Assembly: GCA_963922205.1 (NCBI GenBank) | Contig: CAWUHX010000171.1 | Span: 248,001 to 312,000, forward strand | Origin: Romanomermis culicivorax | Taxonomy: Eukaryota; Nematoda; Enoplea; Mermithida; Mermithidae | Direction of reading: 5' to 3' | DNA: 64,000 bases | In this document: piece after piece, positions 1 to 11,498 of the stretch | How the letters are laid out: every line of letters begins with the position of its first letter | Position numbering within the stretch: position 1 is the stretch's first letter | Translations under genes and position numbers: made by a program | The notes under the pieces: model-generated | Seen by the model: the letters and a program-made list of their open reading frames with translations, nothing else | Databases searched by the model: none | What the model was told of the DNA's origin: nothing

Positions 1-46
1 CATTTATTTATATTTCTCAACCTCAACCAAAGTCTCATTTCAACAT

Positions 47-805
47 ATAGACAAAATCTTCATACTTTTAGATAGAGCTAGAAAAACTGGACATACTGAA
101 AACAGACGGATCTGGAGATAAATGAACCAGATCCCATAATCATCAAATGGCCCATTCAATTACCATATAAAATAAGAGCTCAACAGGTGAATCAAGAATA
201 ACTCTTAATGTAATGCTGCTTGAGAACTCTTCTTTATACCATTAGATAAGGCATAAAAAACTATACATAATGAAAATTAAAAAACTTGACTCACTTCAAT
301 CGGACTCTAGGAACAAGGTACCTTGGGACAGTTAAAATTCTAATGTCAAGTCAATAATTGGACTTTTTAGCCTCTGTTAGCTAGTTAAATCCTCATCCTA
401 TAGACAAAATCTTCATACTTTTAGATAGAGCTAGAAAAACTGGACATACTGGAAACAGACAGATCTGGAGATATATGAACCAAATCCCATAATCATCAAA
501 TGGCCCATTCAAGTACCATATCAAATGAGAGCTCAACAGGTGAATCAAGAATAACTCTTAACCTAATGCTGCTTGAGAACTCTTCTTTATACCATTAGAT
601 AGGGCATAAAAAACTATACATAATGAAAATTAACAAAACTTGACTCACTTCAATTGGACTCTAGGAACAAGGTACCTTGGGACGGTCAAAATTCTGATGT
701 CAAGGCAATAATTGGACTTTTTAGCCTCTGATAGCTAGTTAACCCCACATCCTATAGAGAAAATCTTCACACTTTTAGATAGAGATGGAAAAAACTAGAC
801 ATACA
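47..805. repeat. Tandem repeat, period about 353 bp, 2.1 copies
   Basis: A unit beginning ATAGACAAAATCTTCATACT runs from 47 to 399. It is repeated from 400 to 753 and starts a third time at 754 before diverging near 805. The copies differ by scattered substitutions and 1-bp indels. No long reading frame is conserved between the units. The array may extend beyond the left edge of the window. Kind of repeat unknown (satellite or local duplication). Confidence 0.9.
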
Positions 806-971
806 CTCAAAGAATCAATTAGTCTGCCTCATTCAAATTTGATCCTAATTCATGACCATGCTAGCAGTTCCTTATACATAAATTATCCTATTTTTTGGTC
901 GGCAATAACTGAAAGTAGGTCAATGTTTTTTATGAAAAATAGTCATTTCAGAACAAAAAAATGGTTGGAAA

Positions 972-1157
972 CATACCTGTAATTGGGGGGTTGAGGGGGA
1001 CTCCCCATCCCCCAACTTGACCAACCATATACCCAACCCACCACTCTCCCCCCAGTTTGGGAAAAATTAGAAAAAATTGGCAAAAAGTGCCTTTTCTTGG
1101 AAAAATTTCGACTTTTTTCGACCCCCCCCCAAACTGGTCGGAACTCTTACAGGTATG
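972..1157 (+). mobile_element. Family B MITE (CATACCTGTA ends, G-runs)
   Basis: The 186-bp segment begins CATACCTGTA and ends TACAGGTATG, a perfect 10-bp inverted terminal repeat. It is flanked by GTTGGAAA (964-971) and GTCGAAAA (1158-1165), an 8-bp duplication with two mismatches. The interior has G/C homopolymer runs near both ends and an AT-rich middle, as in the copies at 18742, 38182, 42567 and 43693. It has no coding capacity. Open frames across it, such as 948-1208 on the minus strand, are accidental. Confidence 0.85.
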
Positions 1158-1439
1158 GTCGAAAATGTCAATTCTTCGGCACTTGGCGCTTTTTATACAT
1201 TTTTTCATGATTAAAGACCAATATTACTACTTTTGAACCGATTTCTGATTTTTTCAGGCCAGAAAATCGAATTTTTTTTGTTTGAAGATCCTTTCCCTAA
1301 TATTTTTGACAATCAGTCATCCCCACATCCGCCTTACGTCTATAATTGAGGGTAAATGAATCCTGATTGTTGGAAAAAAGTTTTTTTGTCATGAAATGTT
1401 GAAATTCCCCTGGAACAAACCAGATGAGTTAGATCATAA

Positions 1440-1886
1440 CATCTGATTGTGAGGGGGGTGTCATTGGAACCCCTTCTGAAATCATCAGCCACATGGTTGG
1501 TTATCCATTGGATGATCCTCCCCACAACATGATTTGCCGATTCTATGGCTAGCCATATGATAGCCATGAGGACCCCCCCCCCATACTTTTGATCAGAAAT
1601 ATACTGGAAAATGTCAATTTTTGGATGAAGAATGCCATTTTTGAGGAAAATAGTCAAAACATCTATTTTCTTGGTGCCTCGCCCCATATGAATAAATGTT
1701 TTATGATTTTTAGAGGCAAACATTAGGATATTTTGAAACGCTCTCCAGACTTTTCGGTGAAAAAATCGAATTTTCTCCATTCAGTGACTTTTACCCAAAA
1801 ATTTTGGGAAACCAGTGACCCTGGCACTGAAAAAGTTGCATACCTCCACCCCCAGACCTCACAGCTCCATTACACAAGTCTTGAAA
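1440..1886 (-). mobile_element. Decayed relative of family C MITE
   Basis: Read on the minus strand this resembles the C element at 39687-40133. It has a GAGGTCTGGGGG-like start near 1886, an internal ATGGCTAGCCATATG palindrome with C-runs, and an AACCCC/GGTGTC end near 1440. Terminal repeats and target duplication are too worn to define, so the borders are approximate. Confidence 0.5.
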
Positions 1887-3340
1887 TACATCTTATCATT
1901 ACATTTCCTGTGAATATTTTGCAAATGGTGTTGGTTGAGATTTCTTCGTGTTCTGAAAATGTGTACTGTCTAATTGTTTTTTCCTATTTTAATTTGTCGC
2001 GTTTCTTTGCCTCGAATTTTATTGTGCTAGAATGTGAATATTCAAAATATTTGAAAAACTCAGAAAAACGCTTATTACGCCAGCGTTTATCGCCCAACTC
2101 TAAATTGTTCTGCAAATATCTAGAGACTCAAATAAAATTCGAATCAGAATTCTGCAAAATTAAAATGAGTGGTTTTTGTACACTTTTTTGAATGAAAATT
2201 ATGGGCATTTTTTCCACTTTTCGAGCAAAAACAGTATTTTCTCAGCACTCTTTGACCTCCTCCCCTCATATTGTTTTTTCCTTGTTTATATGTTTTTATG
2301 CTGTGTTATTCTGATATTTGTTCACGTTTTCACTACGTGTGGTACATGAGCAGTAATTAATTGAAAGCTTAGCAGCACCGTCGCTTTATTATTGTTATAC
2401 CCAGTGCTCTGCTTTGTTTCTGATAATTTACCTCATCAATACATCCTCACGTCAATGCCCGATAATTTTTCATTTCTTAAATGCAATGCACTTCAAATTT
2501 TATGTATTTCCTCGATGTTTCAGCTGGGGTGAGGACTCCACAGTTTAGCCGTTTCCAGGCATCTAAAATTCACTGAATGTGCATACATCTTTCAGCAAAA
2601 AGGATTGATGTCTTGGAAGAGGACAGTATCCAAGATTTCATTGAGTCATTGTTGGAATATTAAGTGGTTTGGTTTCCATAAAGTTTCTCTCATTGATGAA
2701 TTGATAAACCTGAGTATGTTTCTAAAAAAGTTCTTTGATTCGATTTTGAATGAAATGAGAACAAGATTCAATTCATATCATGACCAAAAAAGCTGTTTAG
2801 TTTTTTAAAACAGGAGGCTCTTCAGTAAAATGTGTATGACGAACAATTTTCACTTGTTCACAAATATTGAACTGATGAATTTGATGAAAAAAGAGGAAAT
2901 TTCTGCATGTTAGTATCCCAAATGAGGAATAAATTGTCTGCAATAAATGATATGGTTTAGAATGTCAAACTGATGAATGAAAATGATTTAATCACCTCCA
3001 TTTGCCATGACAGCCTAAAATGAAATGTCATGCCTGGCCATGGGGACGAGGACCCTGAGGTGAGTGCATGACCATACCTGGTGAACTACATGATCTTGAT
3101 TCACCACATTTCTAAATAATCTGTATCAAAATGTGTGGATCAAAATAATTTAATGATAGTTTTATGAGTGGATGTGAATAAGTGCAGAAAACTAGCTGTT
3201 AAATCTTCAATATGGATTGAACTAATGTCAATTGTGTGTAAAATTTAATTACAGCAAAGAAATTACAGGCACAAACATTAAAGAAAGGGTTTAAAATAAG
3301 ATAAGCCCAATGATTGCAGAAGATAAAACATACATTTCGA
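1887..3340. other. AT-rich stretch, nothing recognised
   Basis: Both strands contain only short open frames (the longest is about 150 codons and overlaps the C-like relic). They have no recognisable motif and no splice logic linking them. I see no inverted-repeat ends here. It may be 3' flanking sequence of the minus-strand gene that ends at 3341. Confidence 0.5.
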
Positions 3341-4205
3341 CTAATATTCTACTTCAAGGTCGTCATCACTAAAATAATCACAATTCACTTTTTCATTGAG
3401 CTCATTTTTATCCTGAGATTGCACATTAACATTACTATCACACGCCCTTGTACATTCATTGACTATTTTTAAAAATTTACGTTTCAATGGCAAAAAATGA
3501 TCGGAATCTTTTACAGATGCTAATAAGTGATGGTGTTGAAAAATTAAGGGCATATATCGACTAGCGCCATGCATGACAAAAAGACGGCCGATATGATTCA
3601 TCTGCGCATGGAGACTCTCTATACCCCGTTCAGAAAAAGAACCGCAAACATGATGAATTCTCACAAAATCAGTAACATGGTCTGTTAACATATGCATTTT
3701 AACAGTTGTTGTCCAATCAGAAAATTTATCTGCCATCATTTCTTTAAGTTTGCCGCAGTTGACATCCAGCATTGCAATTTCATTTTCGCTCAAAAAACCA
3801 GTCTTTGTCGTTAACCGGAAAATTTTTCCGATGAGTATCAGGACGTTATAAAATCTTTTTTCTGGTAACTGGTCTACTTTCTAAACATTTTGTGAGCAGT
3901 TGGGGCCCATTCAAATTTTCATCTATTTTCAGCACTCAAAATATATGATTGCCAACAAAGCTGCCTGAGTGATAAGCTCTTAAATCCACACCTAAGATGT
4001 TTAGAGCGCTAAAAAGCATTTTTTCGGAATTGCCTCTATGTTTTTCAAGGTTGTGGTCTATTTCTTCAACAACCACTTTATTTTCGTCTCGAGTCGCTTT
4101 CAATCCACTCAGCTGATTTTCTATTTCTTTTCGCTTTTCTTGGCATACCTGTATATCATGATAAAAACCATATAAGCTTGAAGGATGTACAATGCACAAC
4201 TTCAT
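3341..4205 (-). CDS. Exon E: C-terminal part, with TGA and frameshift
   Basis: It opens with LCIVHPSSLYGFYHDIQVC, a Lys/Glu-rich helix, and then GVDLRAYHSGSFVGNHIF. A TGA at 3936-3938 precedes VLKIDENLN. A frame change between about 3835 and 3905 is needed to reach LSENEIAMLDVNCGKLKEMM. Then come the THHVTDFV-like stretch LTDHVTDFVRIHHVCG, SERGIESLHAQMN and an acidic tail ending DDDLEVEY before TAG. The SERGIESLH Glu is the candidate third active-site residue. Confidence 0.6.
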
Positions 4206-4469
4206 GGGAAAAACTGAAAAATATCCTTTGGTCAGAAGAAAATGATTACTTTAGATAGTGATCAGACGGGGTCCCTGTCCCTGAAAGAAATACCGGGAAT
4301 TTGCGGATTTTCCGGGGATTCACAGATTTCAAATTATTTTTCAAATGAACAAATCACAATTTTTGCTTCAATTTCGATTTCAAATTTTGGGCAATCAATG
4401 ACCCTACCCATATAAAAGTTCTCTCGTTTGGGAGCTCTGCTACATTAATTCACATTAGTGAAATATTAC

Positions 4470-4810
4470 CTTCAGAATCAATGGTGGATCATTTAATCCT
4501 CTGCAATCCAAACATTCAAAATCGTCCAAACTATAGTTAGAAATTTGATTTTCTGTCAAAATGAGCCCACAAACCATGTGTGTCATGTTTGGACACATCT
4601 TGCAATAGATCTATTTGTCGCAATATTTTTTAAAAATAGGACCATTGGAGAAGCAGAAGTTCGAGCTGCAGTGTTTTGATATGCATACGGGTTTGGCTCC
4701 AGAATCTATGCATTGTTCTGTCATGCTTTCCAGTCTCTTGTAGACACTGACATCTTCCATTAGATGTTCAATTTTAATAGTCAAGTCACTGATTCTTCCC
4801 AAAATCGCTC
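4470..4810 (-). CDS. Exon D: Cys-rich segment, interrupted by TAG
   Basis: It begins AILGRISDLTIKIEHLMEDV after acceptor GAGTTTAG and ends ..DPPLILK before a GTAATA donor. The second half has spaced cysteines (KPVCISKHCSSNFC, YCDK, YCKMCPNMTHMVCG, FECLDC), suggesting a zinc-binding module. One in-frame TAG (4611-4613) lies between YCDK and IYCKMC. Reading continues sensibly on both sides, so it is a point mutation and not the gene end. Confidence 0.55.
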
Positions 4811-5067
4811 CTAAACTCATAAAATCTAGTTTTAAATATGAAGAAAATATGAGATATTGTAGAATGATAAAAGATAAATACATAAAAGTAGTGGGGCAGT
4901 GCTGAGAAATGATCAAAAAATTTTTTTCTGTTCGAGAATGCAAATTTTTGGTTGCTTGGTTGCCCAATTTTTGTATTTTGACTGCCTGTTTTCAGCTCAA
5001 AATTCACCTTTCCCAGTCTAAAACTTCCCATTTGCAAAAAAAATTTAGTGAATCTAACAAGACTCAC

Positions 5068-5979
5068 CTGACAAAGCCTCAACAGACATATCTTTTTTCA
5101 TTATATCCAAACCACTTCCCAAATCGAGGTTAAATTGAGACATAAGATCCATTTTTTTGCATGTTACACGGATTTGATGGAAAATATGGTTAAATAAGCC
5201 TAGGGGAATGTGCAAAACTGGAGGCACAATATTTTCAAGTGCTATCGGAAATAATGGGAGCTGGATTTGCAAATTTGTCAACTTGTTCAGGAATATGTCA
5301 CCCCATCGGTAAACAGAATTTAAAGCATTCAGCTTTTCCTGACCAGTTTTTTTCAAATCGGATAATTTGATTAAGCAGAATATGCACTGATTTGTAGCAG
5401 CAGGCCCTTGATGTCCACAAAAGTAAGACAAGAACATGGTATCACCCACGAGGAACAGTTTTATTTTTCTTGGTTCGCTGGTTCCATCTGGCAAGGGGTA
5501 AGGCAGCATAAAATCATTTTGGAGGTGTTCAATTTGGTTCGATAATCGACTAAAAGCTGTATGTAAGTTCTCTGTCTTGTCAGGACCTTCAAAAAATCTA
5601 ATCAATCATGTACTGTGGACGCTATTTGGTTTTAAAACATTAGGGAAGCTTAATGTCAATTTTGTTGTGCCCCCACCATTATCACCTCCTATGGTAATCC
5701 AAATTTTTCGACCAAAGCGGGAATCATCTTCAGCTAATAGGCCACATTCTATCGTTTCAGTCCAGCATTCTTGGATGAAGTCAGACAAATTTGAAATAAC
5801 TAGTAGTGGCTTTAAAATCTTCTCTTGTTTTTCAACCATTGAAATCATCAAGAAATCTAGATCGGATTGTATTTTTCGACCTGAAGTTTCCTGGATAGCT
5901 TTGGTAGTTGGTGCCAGGAAATCGGAATGATGCTTGGCCATGAACGTTTTGATCTTACGATAACTATCCCATGAAAGTC
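5068..5979 (-). CDS. Exon C: putative catalytic half (GGDNGGG; VGD), interrupted by TGA
   Basis: The exon starts after acceptor TTTTGACAG and ends before GTGAGT. The first half reads LSWDSYRKIKTFMAKHHSDF and later IECGLLAEDDSRFGRKIW followed by GGDNGGGTTKLTLSF. A single in-frame TGA (5606-5608) interrupts HST*LIRFFEGPDKTENLH, with no intron. The second half has FLVGDTMFLSYFCGHQGP with a Cys pair (CIFC), and then PPVLHIPLGLFNHIF. The two Asp motifs are candidate active-site positions. The TGA is probably a mutated Arg CGA codon. Confidence 0.65.
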
Positions 5980-7249
5980 CTGTCAAAATTCATGAATTTT
6001 TGACCAAGATATCTCTGTTCAAACATATGTTATTTTCAGATATTTGATATCTAATCACGTGTAACAAAGTGATATGTCTTCAGAAATTTTATAATTTTTG
6101 TTTCAAATCTATATGATCGTTAAATTTTTCAGTAGTAACCCACCCTCTCAAACCTTGATTTTCTAAAATATTTAAACCATTTGATTTACTTGAAGCCTGG
6201 ACATCTTCAAATATTTCCAAACTCGGATATTTTTAATTATGTGTCTATATATCACAAATTGATATTCGAATTTAGCTTTAATTTGGCAGCCCTAGCAATT
6301 AAGCTACATGCCTAAACATCTCTCAAATTGATTGAAAAAGCTAGTATTTTTCAGTATTCCAATCCCAAAATCATAGCTTTTCAGATAATAGTTTTTTCTT
6401 TCAAATTTTGACTGTTCTAAAGAAAATAACTCTCAAACTTGAATATTTGAGATAAATCAGATTTTACTCAAATTCTAAAATATGAAAAGCTTCACAATTT
6501 TGGCATTTTTTCAATGCACCCACCCCAAAAATTAAACACCCATCTGATAAAAATTAAAAATATTAGGAACCTTTGAATTCTTTCCTAAAATTTCATTCCA
6601 TATGATTGAATTATTTTTTCATTGTTCCAATGTTTCCACAGGAAAAATCGATTTCCAGAGGTCTGAGGTTGTCTTTGAAGTTGCTCTAGTATACATATTG
6701 ATTTGTATATGCTTTATTTCTGCTCAGAAGAGGAATCGCACTTTGAAAATCAGATTTTTACTGAGACACTCAAATTTTGTCAGCATTCAAGATTATTTCG
6801 AGAACTCTGAATATACTGCTTGATTTATTGAGAACCATGAGAAATTTGGTGGGAAACAAATCAGGTTAAGTAGAAGAAATCAGGCTGGCAAACAGCAAGG
6901 TTGCTCACCCAGGCTCAGTTTAAAATCCAATGAGTCTGAGGCATCGAGATGGAAAATAAATCCACTTTTCATATGAGGGAAAATATGGCTGGCGATTGTT
7001 TGATTCTTCAATGGTTTGATTCTTCAACAAAAAATCACCTAAAAAATAGCACTTTGATGAAATGTAAATTGGCTCCTTATAAAATGCATTATATATCTGC
7101 TCCATTCAAGAAATTTACCACAGGATTGCATAATTCATTTTATTATAAGAATCATGTAAAAGCATGACAAGATCTTGGTCATGATGGAGTACAACAGAAC
7201 AGTGACAAATATAAAAAAATAAGAATGAAAAAGATGAATGATTACTTAC

Positions 7250-7697
7250 CCAAGCAGGAACTAACTTTGTTTGGATCTTCACTCTTGCATAAATGTTGCA
7301 AATAGTTGGTCAGAGTTTCTAGTCGTCGATTTTTGTCTCCTGAATGTGTCAAGATGGAATAGGATTTTGATGGCTCTATAGTAGAATAAAACGTAAGCCG
7401 ATGTTTAGAGATTGGATCAACAATTGTCAATTTTCTGTTTTCAGGTTCTTTCATATCAATTTTAGCCTTCTTATGGTCCAGATTCAACATTTCTTCAAGT
7501 TTTAGGATTTTGTTGCTCAGAATATCGATTAACTGATCTTTAACTGCGGGTTCTTTTTTCATTTTGTCGATTGATGATTCAGATGCCAAGAATTTGGCTT
7601 GAATCTCACATAATCCTTGGCACTTCCTGACTAAATCGGCTTCTAATTTTCGAATCTGAGCTTCCAAATCACGATTGACCAGCAAAAGATTTGTACT
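7250..7697 (-). CDS. Exon B of the RNase-H-like gene: coiled coil
   Basis: An open frame of about 148 codons. The N-terminal half has heptad-like Leu/Ile/Lys/Glu spacing (NRDLEAQIRKLEADLVRKC, then DKMKKEPAVKDQLIDILSN), typical of a coiled coil. It ends in CLG followed by a GTAAGT donor that joins in phase to the exon starting at 5979. The upstream border is unclear: an in-frame TAA lies just upstream of the open stretch and no good acceptor is visible. Confidence 0.6.
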
Positions 7698-8356
7698 TTG
7701 TGGATGTTAAGTTGAATGATCAAAGAAATGTCCTGAAAATCGCTCAATGCAAAGGAAGTCTATGAGGCCTGTCGGTTGGAGGGAGGAGTATAAATTTTTC
7801 TCGAAATGCTGAAGGGGGTGCCAAACAGTGGAAAAAAAGTCCAAAATTCTGAAAAATTCCAAAAATTTCCCCAAAAATGATAAAAAACCACTTTATACCC
7901 ATTTTTTGAGTTGGCTGACCATACATGCACATACAGGGGTCAGGGAGACGTAAACAGTCCTACCTGACACCCGGGACACCCCTCCCTGAACTTCATCATA
8001 GACAGTTTTTTTGATATTTTTGATTCATATTTTGTATGAAAAGCACCCACCCTACCCCCCTCGATGAAAAGTCTCAGGATCCTCCAGGGTGGAAAATTCT
8101 TGCTGTGTATGTCTGTAGCGGACAATTCCCCCAATCAGAAGTATGTATAAAACAGATGCAGCATTTTTACAATCACTAAATTTTGAATTCAATCTGGAGA
8201 AAAGAACAATGCAAAGTAGGATATCTGTGACCAACAGAATTTGCTTGGTGTTAGAAAAAATGACCGAAAAATTGTCAGAAAATTTCTCATATATTCAATT
8301 CCACAAAAGTACTTAATGTGTGAGATAAACCTTACCTTGCTTCGAGGAATACTTAC

Positions 8357-8538
8357 CTTTCTTCACCGGAGAAACAAGATCATTGATTGAACTTGCTGCA
8401 ATGAGTAAAGGCATGTCATGTTGAGCATTATCGATAAATGAATTGGAGTCTATTTGGCCCAAAGGGTTTTCGGGAAAATCCTTGATTATTTCTCCAGATT
8501 GATCATAAAGGCTGCTGCTCGAACTTTGGAGACTGCTC
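8357..8538 (-). CDS. Exon A of the RNase-H-like gene (predicted)
   Basis: On the minus strand an acceptor TTCTCTTAG precedes an open frame rich in Ser (SSLQSSSSSLYDQSGEIIKD) and ending ..DLVSPVKK, followed by a GTAAGT donor. There is no initiator Met, so it is an internal exon or the start lies further right. It has no domain of its own. I assign it to the gene at 3341-8538 from strand and proximity. Its phase does not obviously fit the next exon, so the link is tentative. Confidence 0.45.
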
Positions 8539-10088
8539 CTAAGAGAATAAGTACTTACGAAAGTTTATGAGTCACATAGGTGAAAAACTAGAATCAGATA
8601 TATAGTATTTTCTCCACATTTCTGAGCAAAGAAAGCTTGTGGGATGAGTATAAATTACAAGGATACTCTCAACAAATACAGCAATGCTTTCACCTGGTGT
8701 GATTGGCTGTCTCGAGATGAGCTATCTTTTTTCTTCTTTTTGTCCAAGTGGTTCGTTTTTCTCTTTTCGCGTCTTCCATTTCAATCTGTTCCAATGAACA
8801 AAACCTGCAACTGTCCAATGAACAAGCAAAAAAACTGCAATAAAAAATTTAAAGAATATAAAATTGGCAGAAGAGGCCAAAATTTGTCACCATTTTTGCT
8901 GATAGCTTGCTGAAAAATACAAACATATGCTTTCTGATGATGTTTTTTGAGCTTTTCATTTGGCAAAAATGTAGAAAAAACAAAACTTGAAATTCATGTC
9001 ACAATATGATAAAATATAGTGAACTAGCAGAAAAGAAAAGCAGGAAAAAATGGGAAGAAGCTTATTCACCTACAAATTCAAGGGCTGACATCTCTGTGAT
9101 CACACAGAAGTGAAAAATGAAAAACTGCATTTGATTTATCTTTCCTCCTGATGGAAAGTGCCAGAAAAACTGTGAAGTTAATTTTTCCATTAAGAATGAT
9201 GCCTGCACTTGAGCAATAAGCTGACATTTTCAATCCACTACCCAGCTAGACAAATCGGCCATATAGTGAACATACTACTGGCAGATTTTGAAAGTATAAA
9301 GGTTTTGACTTTCTGAATGCTGAAATGTATTTTTCTGACCTATAACGCCCCAAATTTTTTCCCACATCGATAAAAAGCAGTATTTTTAGGCGAGTGGCAC
9401 AAAAATCTGACACCATCGAAGGATGAATTTACTTGATTTTTGTGCATTTTAGGAAAAACGAAAAATTTTCGTGATGTTCTGCCACCTCAAGGAACATAGT
9501 TTATCTGATTTTAGTGGACCTAATTTCTATCTGAATTCTGGTTGTTGAGCACTGTTTTTCTCATACAGATTTTTCGCCATTTGGGGAATGGATTCAAAAT
9601 GTTTTTTGACATTTTCGCCAATCATATTTTTACTCAAAAATACTCACACATGCTTTATTTATGGTTTTTTGAGCTTATTGGAATGTTCTCTTACTTTCTG
9701 CAGTCACCAATTTACTTTTAATTTCCAAATTGACTGATACCAATCGTTTTATTTCCTCTCCAAACTTCGGAAAAATGGGTTTTAAAAGCCCAAAACTGGC
9801 GTGAATCAAATGAAATAAGCTTTTGATAGTTTTTCCGATAAAATAAAGCAAATTCATTTATTCTACAGTGAGTAACCAAAAATTTATCTGTACAACCAAA
9901 ATTATTTCCCAAATTGCACTATGCAACCTGTGCCAAAAACATCCTGGGTTGGGTGGAGCATTAAATTCTTATTTTTGGTGCTAAGAGAATTTGATATTGT
10001 TAGTGCAAATTTACCAGCATAAATTTATGAGACTTCTGACTTCATTTTCTTCGCAAGTGAGCAAAAAATTTTGTTTCTGTGCTATTGG
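8539..10088. other. AT-rich stretch, nothing recognised
   Basis: Only short, low-complexity Phe/Lys-rich frames occur. No inverted ends or target duplications were found. The last 100 bases, around 10050-10088 (TTTCTGTGCTATTGGCAC), resemble the TTGTGCCAA words of family Z, so the X relic to the right may have inserted into an old Z element. Confidence 0.4.
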
Positions 10089-11498
10089 CACAGTCTTTTC
10101 GGAATATTGTGTCAGCCATTTTTCCCCCTGATCGTACCTTTTGGGGAAACAAATTCGGAAAAGGAAAAAATTGTGGGCTCTTTTCCTGTTTGGGGAGAAT
10201 ATTTTAGGGATCAGATACAGAAAAGATGCATTTTGATGCATTTTAGAAGGTCATAATCTTAAACTTTTTGGGGCCGGTTGTAAGTTTAATAATCATCATT
10301 ATGTATTACCTAGCTCAGGCGCAGCTTTCAGCATGCCTACTTTCACTTATCACTTAATCTATCATAGTTTAAATCATTTTCAACCTATTATCTCATGTTT
10401 TATTTGGTAATCTTCAATATTTTATCTTGATATTTAATGAAGATTCACATTTTTTCCTTGACACATGTTTTTAGAATGATCAATACATCAAGTCTCCAAA
10501 CTTTTTGGAGCAACTATTCCTTTCTTAACGCATGTGAAATCGAATCAAAAGCTTCATGGAAGTAGTTTTCGAATATTTCTGCTCTTACTCATATTTTTTC
10601 CGCCAAGTTCATGACAGTTTATGAATAAATTACTGGTTTTGATGTTTTTCAAATTATAAAATTCTAGAAATTCTGACTTTTAAGCACAAAATTCGAATCC
10701 AATTCTTGAAATTAATGTTCGGAAAATTGATTTTTCAGCATCGCTGAATGTCCATACCCAAAAAATTTTTTTGGCACGGAAAGATTGACTTCTTTTTTTG
10801 GGCTCTCACTCGTCATCATCATACATGCACAGCATAGAAATTCTGCTGGGGGTCAGCCAGGACAGGGGGTGGAATACAATTTTTTTCGTTCTTGATAACA
10901 GTCTTCTAACATCCAAGCAGCATATTATTCAACCTATATTAGCCAGATATGTAAAATTATTTGCTTTGTGAAATTATTTGCTTAGACAGCACTTTTTAAA
11001 GTTTTGATGTTACTTTTTTGAAATCAAGTATGATTTGTTTAGAAAAATTGTTTAACTACAGCATCATTTCCATATTTATGATGACTCTCTTCTCTTTTGC
11101 TCATTTTCCTTTGTCATCTTCTCAATCATTACTGGGAAAGTCAAATCTGCTGGGGGTCAATAAAAATCTGCTGGGGTTCAAACCCTCCCCAAACCCCCCA
11201 TGTGCATGTAACCATCGATTTCTCATGAAATTCTAAGTCATTATATTTTTAGATAGTTCGCTGGAAAATTTGTTGCACAATGCTTCTAGATTAGACGTCA
11301 AACACGAATATTTGAATTTTTCTCAGTTTTAACGAATTAATGGCATTAAAAACACCAGGAGGATTGAAAAAAGTTCGAAAACAATCAAGTAACACATCAT
11401 GAGCATTTTTAAGCAAAAAACGACTTTGGGAAGACAGGGAAAAAATTTTGACCCCCTTCCTCATTTGGGGGGGGGAACACAGGGCCAAAAAAACAGTG
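10089..11498 (-). mobile_element. Family X relic, minus orientation, with a nested element
   Basis: The minus strand matches X (35605-36631). At 10200-10400 it carries the reverse complement of the AAAATGCACC...GCGCCTGAGC stretch of the X core. The right border reads GGCCAAAAAAACAGTG and the left CACAGTCTTTTCGG, worn X ends. The flanks (GTGCTATT / GTGCCGGT) match at only 5 of 8 positions. The X core resumes at about 11211 (ACCATCGATTTCTCATG) after a nested insert. Confidence 0.6.
10820..11210. mobile_element. CATACATGCACA-ended MITE inside the X relic
   Basis: It starts CATACATGCACA and ends TGTGCATGTAA, an 11-bp inverted repeat with one mismatch. It has repeated CTGCTGGGGGTCA boxes near both ends. 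X-core sequence lies on either side, showing it is an insertion. The ends resemble family C (CATACATGTA..). No clear target duplication is left. Confidence 0.55.

Larger units (their letters stand above)
3341..8538 (-). pseudogene. Multi-exon RNase-H-like, transposase-like gene, decaying
   Basis: Exons read right to left: 8538-8357, about 7697-7250, 5979-5068, 4810-4470 and about 4205-3341. The 7250/5979 junction joins in phase (SSCLG|LSWDSYRK) with GTAAGT and GACAG splice sites, and 5068/4810 joins ..ALSG|AILG. The product has an N-terminal coiled coil, then GGDNGGG, VGDTMFL..GHQG and, near the C-terminus, SERGIESLH. These could be the D, D and E of an RNase-H fold, but that is inference. 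I recall similar multicopy predicted proteins in invertebrates but cannot name the family. Decay: TGA at 5606-5608, TAG at 4611-4613, TGA at 3936-3938, and a frameshift between about 3835 and 3905. It could be a transposase without visible terminal repeats, or a dying host gene. Confidence 0.7.

Noticed and set aside
7744..7935. Possible worn family B MITE (GGCCTGTCGGTTGGAGGG ... TTGGCTGACCATACATG)
   Set aside because: Similarity in layout only; no matching ends or duplication.
10089..11498. Target duplication GTGCTATT/GTGCCGGT for the minus-strand X relic
   Set aside because: Only 5 of 8 positions match, no better than a chance resemblance between two Z-derived words.
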